Below, in pieces: positions 56,301 to 64,000 of a stretch of DNA of 64,000 bases. Source of the DNA: Paraphaeosphaeria minitans (Eukaryota; Ascomycota; Dothideomycetes; Pleosporales; Didymosphaeriaceae); NCBI GenBank assembly GCA_015832175.1, contig WJXW01000016.1, positions 744,001 to 808,000 of the forward strand, read 5' to 3'. Positions within the stretch are counted from its first letter, which is position 1; every line of letters begins with the position of its first letter. Below the pieces are notes generated by a model. That model did not search any database. It was not told the DNA's origin and saw nothing but the letters and a program-made list of their open reading frames with translations. A program made the position numbers and the translations under genes.

Positions 56301-56654
56301 CTTGGAGAACATGTATCCGAGGGCAATGGAGCCAGCACCAGTTCTCGTCTCAAGGGATTGCACGCCCGTCTGGTAGCCGAGCGCGTTCTTGTTGCCATTT
56401 TCTTGCCATGCCTTGATGGCCACATCCAAGTCGAAGCCCTCGGCCGAGTATGTGAATATCTTGTCGGAAAGCGTGTAGGCGACCTGCTGGACCAAAGCCT
56501 GCGCGGTCAGATAGGTGGGACCGCTGATGGATTCGAGGGACAGGTCCTGTCCAAAAGGCAGGCTTGAAGACTTCTGGGTGAAGGTCCTGGGCTGATCCTT
56601 CTGAGCTTCGGCGCTGGGGCCGGGGCCGGCAGATTCAGTCTGCTGGAAATGCAT
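53388..56654 (-). CDS. MET10: sulfite reductase [NADPH] flavoprotein (alpha) subunit
   Basis: Electron-input subunit of assimilatory sulfite reductase: it passes NADPH electrons to the haem/4Fe-4S beta subunit that reduces sulfite to sulfide for cysteine and methionine synthesis. A single exon encodes 1088 residues, near the fungal norm. The N-terminal ~600 residues are the pyruvate-ferredoxin-oxidoreductase-like region of fungal Met10 (QTGVQSLETRTGAGSIALGY, VGVINVRVYRPFVEEAFLEI). The C-terminal part is an FNR-like module: FAD site KRREYSIASSQ, NADPH site GLGTGLAPFRAF, YLCGPTWPVPDV, and the typical end GRYVLEVY. As in yeast, no flavodoxin domain is obvious. The promoter side faces a 650-bp CACGTG-rich minisatellite. 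Confidence 0.95.
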   Translation of the reverse strand: MHFQQTESAGPGPSAEAQKDQPRTFTQKSSSLPFGQDLSLESISGPTYLTAQALVQQVAYTLSDKIFTYSAEGFDLDVAIKAWQENGNKNALGYQTGVQSLETRTGAGSIALGYMFSKDFDLKKRHIPQSIVASSATLHYLRPALDQLALLYSVANPLTAHIAAVDYTANSAAGLVSDYVSSLTIAEDLGLGLVCSPSVFETQHMSLFATLLSSILPTIHTYDGISVGRETARLVDTLDQSRLHNSYQAVLKAVSEVDKKHSDNAGRVVRLLQAFNDELGEDYRLFDYYGHEEPESVLVVFGTVEASLTAQVANALAKDGDKVGVINVRVYRPFVEEAFLEILPKSTRNVAVLGQVKDEAAVFDSAESSRLYADVFATIQFAFDCNVQVTDIKYSREQVWTPSNILDVFQQTYGEKTQSEEVRSYVDILNTADVKQYTFWDLDESPAAAAPVVLAKLFSSDSAKNVFVRAGHDNLVRGGTIRTDIRNADYTIEAPYSVEQADVTFVGDESLLKEFDILNSVKADSSIIVKLPGVKDEDIEKKLSPALRKVLVGKDVELFVLDPTLSESVSQNPSLEVYLTQLAFLKVAREDLLTSGLSKLAAINGNQEILEKLVSELESAFREIECPVSWSSPEEEVESPQLPSDVNVNSFSAFDRIETEPPAYLRDWKVAAKGLAFKEAFDVETALRPDLGVKTHVVTVKERRRLTPITYDRNIFHIEFDLGTSGLTYAIGEALGIHAENDKGEVENFIKWYGLDPAEVVEVPSRDDPDVLVNRTVYQSLLQNVDIFGRPPKRFYEALAEFADDADEKKNLLAVISPEGATEFKRRAEVDAITYADILLEFKSAHPSFHDIVRIVNPMKRREYSIASSQHVTPTSVSLLIVTVNWVDPQGRDRFGQATRFLNGLKPGTPVTVSVKPSVMKLPAKTTAPLIMAGLGTGLAPFRAFVQERAYQKQQGHEIGEVLLYMGSRHQREEYLYGEEWEAYQAAGIITLLGRAFSRDQPEKIYIQDRMRQSLGDIRRSYLQNEGSFYLCGPTWPVPDVTEVLQEAVEVEHRAKSVRNGEEKPKKVDSRREIETLKDEGRYVLEVY

Positions 56655-57009
56655 CTTGAGGTCAAGACGCGCCTGCTGAATTGGTTTACGTTTACTGGAA
56701 CCAATCTAGGCTGTTTGCAAGAAGAGGGGGAAAGGTGAGGCTCTTCCACAGGCTTCACGTAGAGAAGACGCGAAGGTGGCTACGAGGTGACAAAAGTCGG
56801 GCGCTCAGGGCGACATCGGCACAAAGACAGGCGAGGAGCAACGGGAGTACGCAATCGATTAGAGGCGCCATGATTGGTCTAGTTCAACGCGGTTGATTGT
56901 TCTGTTCTCGCGTCAAACAATTTTTTGTTGTTAGCGTCGAGCACGCCATCATCTTGGCGTGGGGTTTGACTGGGCGGCGGGGATTTCGCGGGGCTCGGAG
57001 ATGAGTGAC

Positions 57010-57675
57010 ATCACGTGCGGGCCCTTGCGTAGCATCACGTGCACGGCTTTTTGTAGCATTAATGGCACTGCAATAAGGGCACGCGTTTTTGTAGCATTAA
57101 TAGCACTGCAATAAGTGCACGCGTTTTTGTAGCTTCAAGTACACGCGTTCTAGTAGCATCACGTGCACTCGTTTTTGTAGCTTCAAGTACACGCGTTCTA
57201 GTAGCATCACGTGCACGCGTTTTTGTAGCATTAAGTACACGCCTTTTCGTAGCATCACGTGCACGCCTTTCGTAGCATCAATGGCACACGCTTTCGCCGC
57301 ATCAAGTGCACACGCTTTCTTCTTACTTAGTCGCATTACATGCACAGCTCTCTTTCCGCTAATCAGGTGCATCCGCTTTTTTTCTGCTAAATGATATCAC
57401 ATGCCTGCGTTTTCCTCCCGCCAAGTAGCACCACGTGCATGCGCTTTCCTCTCACTGAGTAGTATCACGTGCACCTCCTTTCTTCCTGCTAAGTAACATC
57501 ACATGCCGCGTTGTCCACATGCTTTCTTTCTGCTAACGAAGTGTACTCGTACCCGTGTTCTTTACGCTCAGTAATATCACGTGCCTGCATATTCCTTCCG
57601 CCGAGCAACATCACGTGCACTCGCGCTCTGCTTGCTGAGTAGCATTACAGGTACACGCTTTCTTCCGTCTTCCGT
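57010..57675. repeat. degenerate minisatellite rich in CACGTG, upstream of MET10
   Basis: Imperfect tandem units built on a 24-bp core (GTAGCATCACGTGCACGCGT plus a T-run), often paired as 48 bp. CACGTG occurs at 57012, 57036, 57160, 57208, 57256, 57432, 57466, 57578 and 57612; the middle three are spaced exactly 48 bp. Units without it carry near-matches (AAGTACAC, ACATGC, AATGGCAC). The array degenerates to the right into units of about 34 bp with CT-rich spacers. It lies 0.36-1.0 kb before the MET10 start. Confidence 0.85.
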
Positions 57676-59016
57676 CTTCTGTCTTCCGCCTTCCCGCCAA
57701 GGCCGAGCGCTTTCTTCCGCTTTCTTATCTGTACAGCTATGCCCTTCCCCACAAGCCTCTCATTCTCATATCCCTCAGCTTTGACCGCTCAGCAACCGTC
57801 AGTGCCGTGCAAAGGACGAGTGGTTGTCTCCATTGAGTAAGCTGCCCCCGTCATGGACGATTTCATCAGTGCTTCGCGAACCGACCCACATTTACTGCTC
57901 CAATGGACTAAATAGAAGAATGCAACAGCACTAGGTCGAAAAACTTGGTAGCTGGGTTGCTCTTCCTGGGGTATCAGAAAGTACCATAAGCGCTCAGATT
58001 TCTGTGCGGGCACTCTACCCATCTGGACACATGTATGACTGCAGCCATCCGCACGACCGTAGAACCAATTCCCATTGCCAAGGCCGGAAACTGGACATGC
58101 GCCGAGCACATGACATGTGATGTAGGGGGCCTTCTCAAGGGTTTAGACTTGGTCACGGTGATTTCCTTGAGATTGATGAGGTGGTGTGTTAGATTGTGAG
58201 TTCTTCAATCCTGAAGGTATCTCAAGTGGGCGTGGTAATGAGGAACCCTATCTATTATTGGCATTGTTACAAGCTCCAGTCAGCGACTACAGCAGCAGTG
58301 GAGCTTGGAAATTCATTTTGAAAACAGTCCGGCCAGCTTTTGGCATCTCTCTAATATGTATGGCACTCGCCGAGTCGCACACTCAACCCAAGGCCAGAAC
58401 CAGACTTGCGACAGCGCTTCCCCTTTGTACACTCTGGCTGGGGCAAGATACACTCATCGCTATTAGACTTCTATCAACTAGCCCAACGCTTGGCGGTCTT
58501 GCTGCTCTAATACTCTTCTAGTTCTCTATTAGTATCGCTGGCTGGAACTAAATCAGGTGCTGTCGAGTCGCGACCAATTTCTAATTACCTACGGAGGTCG
58601 TCGCCGCCTAATACTGGATCTATAAGGCACAATACACAGTCCTCGAACGCTCAAGCAGGCTTAAAGTGTGCTGAATCACCAGCGACTGCAGATTTCTCTC
58701 ACCTTGACTCCGCTTAACATGGTCACGTGGTTGCAGCCGGCGCCCAATTCCAAACGCTACAAAAGAATCTACAAACAGTTCGCCACCTCCAAAACTCTCT
58801 CTTACTCTTTCTAGAATCTCTGGCAGCCTCTCCGCCAATCAAAATTGTTCCTCTTTCGTTTTCGTCGCCTGAACGTCGAGCCCTCCGTTCAGGAAGGCTC
58901 TGCGCGTCTCTGCCGCCGTCATCACGGATCGCTTCTCTTCTAGTAAGCGCCTAGGCACACCTTGTTCCTCGACAACAGGAAGTGACTTGAATACTCCCAC
59001 CCCACCGCCCGTCAAC
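57676..59016. other. intergenic, no gene recognised
   Basis: CT-rich immediately after the minisatellite, then ordinary intergenic DNA. Frames at 57,789-58,521 show no recognisable domain or splice pattern. The last ~200 bp are the leader of the following gene. Confidence 0.4.
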
Positions 59017-61197
59017 ATGCACGAAAGTGCTGCTCCACCTGTTTCACCTGCTGTACCTGAGCAGCAAGACGCTCCGCATGACAATTGCGGCTACTTCAGT
59101 GGCCAGCAGCAGGTAAGATGTTTCCAGTGTTTGGATGTTTTTGGTCCTCATATGGTGCAGATGGACACCAATCCCGCTACTCCAGCGCAAGAGTACCCGC
59201 CCATGGAGTCAACCAACGACATGAATCATTCGTCCCCAGTCGAGACTAGGATCCCTCAGGAGTCTAGCGACGACGAAGACGATGTGCCCCTCCGCGACCG
59301 CCGCCTTCGTGAGTACCATCAACAGCCCACTTCCACCATGGCAGTCCCAGAACACCTGGGCTTCCAGAAGCCTGCAAAGGCACCACCCTTCAGCACTGGC
59401 AAGACCCACAAGAAGCCAGGTCCTAAGCCCTGGGCGGCCAAGCCTATCGCGAAGAACGACATGAAGGCAAAGATAGAGGTCATCCGTGCCATTGAGAAGA
59501 ACTGGGGTAGGAATTTCATCAAGGACTACATCCCCAAGTGCCACCGCCCGCTGCAGAAGAAGAAGGGCGGCAAGCGCACTGCTTTCCGTCAGCACGAGAT
59601 GGGTATGTGCTATACCGTTTTTCAATGACTGCTTTACAGGTGCTAACGCTGTATTACAGACCCTAAGAATTGGTTACCCTCAGTTCTTAAGTCTCTTCTC
59701 GGAATCTCTCACTTGACTAGCGACAAGTCCTTCTTAAAGAAGGCGATGAACGATATCGTTCGACATCGTATTAAGCACACTGGCAACCGCAAACCGCAAC
59801 TTGTCACCACTGACTTTGATGTCATCGAGGACATGATAACTCGAGGTTGGGACATCGAGACCAGCTTCTCTATCCGGTACAAGCATCTCCTTCTCGCAAA
59901 TCCCAAGGGCTACCTGGAGACAGACGAGGATATAGACCACATCCTAGCTTGCGGTGATGACTACCAGCGCAGCAGCGATTTAGACCGCGAGGATGAGGAA
60001 GACGACGATGACGACATGCAAGTTGACGGTCAGGAAGACGAGGATACTACCGACTTCTCGAATCCGTGCGCAAGCATGGGAGCTTACATTCACGTGAGTA
60101 TTTTTACAGTAGTGGGTCAACTGCTTAGACGCTGCATTGCTGCTCCTGAAGTAATACATTGTTCTCAGACTTTTCCCATCCACAGTACACGAACGCCTTG
60201 TTTATGCTAACATAACCAGGGTCCTCCGCATCAGCCCTCAAAGATGATCGTGGCAAAGTACCCCAAGTTGGCCAAGCAGATCAAGAAGGAGAAGCCGATG
60301 AAACCAGTCAAGGCTAGCAAGCGTTCTGAGTTCTCAAACCGATCTCCCGACATTCAAGCTCCTCAGCATATGCATCCGCATATGTATGGTGGCTATAGCA
60401 TGCCTGGATATGGTACGTGCATTTTTTTCCTCACGATTTCATCGCTCACCCAAGACTTAGGTTCGTATGGCGCTTTTCCAGGCTATCCTCCCATGGCCGG
60501 CTACCCCCCACCGAACATGAAGGGTTTCCCTCAGCAGCCACCTTACGGAAAAGGCTATCCCCCGTTGCCGCCCATGTTCCCGTGGACTGGCTATGGTCAG
60601 CATCCCGGCCACGCCTACGGCCAGCAGCAGCAGCAGCAGCAGGAAAAAGACGGGAAAGCTCAGGATCCCCGCGCTCTTGCCCACGCATACCCGCCGTATA
60701 GCTTCCCTGGACACGCTTACGGCCAGCAGCAGCCAGACAAGGACGGTAACACTCAAGATCCTCGCGGCCAAGCCCATGGTTACCCGCCTTACGGGTACAA
60801 CTACCCAGGCATACCCCCTTACCCCCCTCCGATTTCTCCCTCGCCCAGCGTTCCGCCACCCACACCCGCACCTCCAGCCCCCGCGCACCCCACAGGCCCC
60901 ACGCGCTTCTCCCCCTTCGGCAGCTTCAAGCGCTCAGACTCCCGCCTTCCCGACCCATCTGCTCGCCACCACGATGTGTCTGGCTATTCCCGCACTCCGC
61001 GCATCAAGCGTGAGCCCGGTGTCGAGAATCACCCCATCGCCATCGAGGAATACGAAAACGGCCCGAGCAACGACGTGGGCGAGGCGGACGAGGACTCGCA
61101 GGATGTCGACCAGGAGACGCTCGATGAGATTGCGGAGCAGGAGCGTCACATCCAGATGCTCCGCGCGCGCCTGGCGAAGAAGAAGAGCCGTGGCTAG
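59017..61197 (+). CDS. Pro/Gly/Tyr-rich, probably nuclear protein of unknown function
   Basis: Five exons (59017-59112, 59161-59602, 59660-60093, 60220-60412, 60461-61197) give about 633 residues in one frame; GCTAAC branch points are visible. After a disordered acidic N-terminus comes a conserved-looking basic domain at residues ~115-250 (KIEVIRAIEKNWGRNFIKDY, PKNWLPSVLKSLLG). An Asp/Glu run then leads to a low-complexity region of Tyr, Gly, Pro and Gln. This contains a (CAG)7 polyglutamine tract and an internal duplication of about 35 residues (HAYGQQQ..DKDG..QDPR..AH.YPPY). The C-terminus ends in a short coiled coil (ETLDEIAEQERHIQMLRARL) and basic KKKSRG. A condensate-forming RNA/DNA-associated protein would fit; this is inference. 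Confidence 0.75.
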
Positions 61198-63108
61198 TCG
61201 GCGTTACATCCGCTCGTTTAGCGGCATGTGGCGCTGGCGACGGAAGATATCATAATCGGGGGTTGGGGGGGGGGGAGGTGGTTTCTGAAAGTCTGGTTTG
61301 GTCAGGCGTATGCTCTGAATGATTGCGGGTTTGAAAACTTTATGGTTCGCTGATCTTTTTATCAAACACTCTCAGGTGGTACCTATGATTCCGCCTGGGG
61401 TAGAATTAGACAAGGATCTTTTCGTGGCTCAGATGTATTCGCGATCCACTTTCTCTAATGCTTTGTCTAGATAGCTGAGATACTTGCCGTATGGATCGCG
61501 CAACTGGCTCTATGATTCATTCTAATCGATGACATTGGATGACGAATACATTGACAACAGTGATCTGTGAAAATGTTCTTAGATCTTGGCTCATACTTCT
61601 TCACAGGTGTTAGCACGCTGCTCCGGCCAAAATTATTTAACTTTCATATTAGTAACTGTGCTATAGATTAGTTTATGTTTTGGTAACGATGAATGGTTCT
61701 GGAAAGAGTCTGGTCAAGGTCTGTGGGACGCATAAATTTGGGTGGGGAAAATCTACGATATCGCCGTGGCGGGTAGGTACCTAAAAGTAATTTCTTCTAC
61801 TGATAATCAGGGATGTCCAACTTTATGTAGCTTCCCACGCACTCAAATGCTCCGAGAGTCATTCCATAACATGTTCATCAACGTGAATACGTTGGCGCGG
61901 GGATGATTACAATCACATGATTCATCCAGCGCGTGGCTCATGGCGTGGCTTCCGCTTGTCAGTCAAACACGCTACGACAGCTCCCCAACTGTGCGCACAT
62001 ATCCTTATGCTCCAGACCTTGCAAATCTCCGCCAACGACGGCCGCAGGAAAAGGCTGCGCTTTCCTAGCTAATGTGCACGCAGACGGCTAAGCTGGACCT
62101 GTCTTCGCTGATACTCCCCGAATCGAAAACGACCCGGAAACAGACGCGCAAGATTACAACTGACACGAAAAATGTCACGATGGCAACGCTGTCGACCGTA
62201 AAGCAACCAAACAAAGCCCCGAAACTGCCTAGTCAGCGTTCCATGCTTCTGCGGTGCACCTTGGTCAGCAAATGCCAGGGGCATCACTGTTCCAAGGCGT
62301 CAGGAATCTCCACCCCAAGATCGAGAAGACCGGACATCCTATGGCCGCAAGCCATCACTGTAGCACGCTAAAAAATTCCAACTCGAACGAATCTTCCAAG
62401 CGGTTCCGCAAAGCTTGGAATCCACATGCGCGATCCCTTGGCCGCGGCCACAACAGTTACCACTTCCCTTCCCACCATCTATTGGTAATTATCTAACTTC
62501 TGTATCCAATGGATCTACTGGGGCGTATTAATCTACTGGCTAATGTGCCCACTGGCAAGTATGCACCCACTGGGAGTATATGATCACTGCCAAGTATCTA
62601 TCCACTGGCAAAGATCTCTATACATCTTCTTCCATACAAGACTAACAATGAACTAGGGATGGGTAAGCGACAGCACAGCTTAAACAACCAATCTACCACG
62701 GCGCAATCACCGAACCCGCCTCTGATGCTCGACCTCCCACGAGGTAAGTAGTAGATCCGATTATCACATCTGGATAATAAACAATTGCAACAGAGTTGTG
62801 CGACACGGTGTACAGATTAGCTTCATAGGAGCATCGAGAACGAAGTGTACCAGCCTGTGGCACGTAGGAAACTTGACCGAGACTACAGGAACGGCCGTTC
62901 ATCTCTCTCGTTTTCTTCTCGGCGACTGTTCTACGTCTTGAATCAAGTCTGCCGTCAATTGCACGAGGAGTTATTCGCTAAACACTCTGCTTCCAAACAA
63001 AATCAACATTCCCTTGGCCTGGGCCATGATGCCTGGAAACAATTGTACGGTTGCTGAGCACACATTCATACTGCTGTCATCTTTTTGCAACACCTACTGC
63101 AACTCATA
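61198..63108. other. intergenic stretch with weak short repeats
   Basis: It starts with a poly-G run (about 61,260-61,280). A 99-codon forward frame at 62,072-62,371 shows no motif and I do not call it. At 62,510-62,620 a phrase like CCACTGGCAAGTAT recurs about four times with changes, a degenerate tandem repeat. Confidence 0.4.
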
Positions 63109-63996
63109 TCACTCCTTCTCTGTGACGATGTTGTACTGCCTGCCGTTGCTATCGTTTCCGGCGAGGTTCCAAGGTCCTGGGTCACGAAGGGGCGTCCTCT
63201 GGATGTTGGTGGGGACATGATGCACCTCGCTCGGCGTGTCATGCACAGAGATTGAATGACGGTATGCTACACCAGGTTGGTACTGTGGGGATCCGTCGTA
63301 GCTTGACGGGCCCGTCTCCGGAATGAAGTGACGAGCCGCGTTCATCGGCAAGTTGTTTTGTTCGACGTGGTTGGTGTTGGTGTGCGCTTGCGCCCACTTT
63401 GGGGAGCCATAAGTGCTGCGATTAGTTTCAAGATTGGAATCGTTTATGAGGTTGGATGCCGAGGCAGAAGGAAATCCGCTACCAATCCTATCTGGCTCGT
63501 TTGCAAGAGGCGTCCTTGGCATTGAGGCTATCTCGGATATGTTGTCCGGCAGAAAGCCATTGTTGCTAACATGGATGTGGTGCATTGCGACGTCCAAGCT
63601 GACCTCCCTATCAAGGATCTTCTGTTCATTTTTCGTGTTCCGGGCACGATCGCGCTCCTCCACCGACTCAAAGAGCACGAAGGCGGTGTTGTTGTACTTG
63701 CCGGTACGATCGTTGTACTTGCGCTTGTAGTCGACGATGAGGAACCCTTCAAGGAAGAGTTCAATAGCGTTCCGGTTTGCATCGGGATGCAGTTTGCTGA
63801 TAAAGAGCACTCGATGCTCAGGACCTTGTGGACGAGACTGGAGACGCCTGCGGCGAGATGGAAACATGTTTGTAGGGCGGTGCTCGTTGCTATCGAGAAG
63901 AGCGGGCGGCGGGATACGGGAACGGCCCAGCATATTATAAGAGGTGCCGCGAAAGGTCTGAAGTTGTAAGGTGCCAGTAAGAGGTGGTAACGGCAT
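63109..63996 (-). CDS. RRM-domain RNA-binding protein
   Basis: Single RNA-recognition motif at residues ~60-140, with RNP2-like VLFISKLHP and RNP1-like KYNNTAFVLFES, followed by the closing strand (REVSLDVAMHH). The C-terminal half is Ser/Asn/Pro-rich and probably disordered (SGFPSASASNLINDSN). The frame starts 5 bases from the window edge, so the true N-terminus may lie outside; from the visible ATG the chain has 295 residues. The single RRM with a low-complexity tail recalls fungal mRNA-binding regulators, but I cannot name an orthologue. Confidence 0.75.
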   Translation of the reverse strand: MPLPPLTGTLQLQTFRGTSYNMLGRSRIPPPALLDSNEHRPTNMFPSRRRRLQSRPQGPEHRVLFISKLHPDANRNAIELFLEGFLIVDYKRKYNDRTGKYNNTAFVLFESVEERDRARNTKNEQKILDREVSLDVAMHHIHVSNNGFLPDNISEIASMPRTPLANEPDRIGSGFPSASASNLINDSNLETNRSTYGSPKWAQAHTNTNHVEQNNLPMNAARHFIPETGPSSYDGSPQYQPGVAYRHSISVHDTPSEVHHVPTNIQRTPLRDPGPWNLAGNDSNGRQYNIVTEKE

Positions 63997-64000
63997 AACC

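Noticed and set aside
57097..57372. 91-codon reverse frame with repeating KRVHVMLLERVYLKLQ-like units
   Set aside because: The 8-residue period is simply the 24-bp minisatellite read as codons; no other coding evidence.
57010..57675. Possible CRISPR array
   Set aside because: Units are degenerate, contiguous and lack unique spacers, and the genome is fungal.

Overview
The window comes from a filamentous ascomycete (Pezizomycotina). The evidence is short spliceosomal introns (mostly 45-130 bp) with GT..AG ends and CTAAC-like branch points, a Zn(II)2Cys6 regulator, P450s, a GH54 arabinofuranosidase and fungal-type MET10, SER3/33, FMP52 and GLO1 genes. I cannot fix the class from sequence alone; a Dothideomycete is a reasonable guess. 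I saw no tRNA, rRNA, CRISPR array or intact transposon.

Layout. 1-5.7 kb is gene-poor: a partial 3' gene end, a possible small secreted cysteine protein, a broken hypothetical gene and a short-chain dehydrogenase relic. 5.8-13.7 kb holds a Zn2Cys6 regulator, a small hypothetical gene, a thioredoxin, a tandem PARP-type zinc-finger protein and an NAD(P)-dependent epimerase/reductase. 13.7-25.8 kb is sparse and accessory-like: a Cys-rich protein, a GPI-anchored protein with a duplicated 8-Cys module, a P450 and a frameshifted abfB. 25.8-35.6 kb has a single-pass membrane protein, a cluster of three related DEDDh-exonuclease-like loci (one dead, two with zinc knuckles), two more membrane proteins and a small mitochondrial-type protein. 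36.5-42.6 kb carries a MOSC/2Fe-2S reductase fusion, a small organellar membrane protein and a large secreted/membrane protein. 43-46.8 kb is an AT-rich, gene-poor island with a P450 relic that looks mutated by C-to-T change. 46.8-56.7 kb is a dense housekeeping block (FMP52, SER3/33, GLO1, roadblock protein, MET10). 57.0-57.7 kb is a minisatellite rich in CACGTG, followed by a Pro/Gly/Tyr-rich nuclear-type protein and an RRM protein at the right edge.

How it fits together. The housekeeping genes serve serine synthesis, methylglyoxal detoxification, nutrient/TOR signalling and sulfite reduction. The gene-poor segments hold secreted, redox and decayed genes typical of accessory fungal DNA. The two observations most worth following are the CACGTG array upstream of the sulfite reductase gene and the exonuclease-like paralogue cluster.

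Gene models with introns were spliced by hand from reading-frame continuity and splice motifs. Family names rest on motif recognition, not searches.
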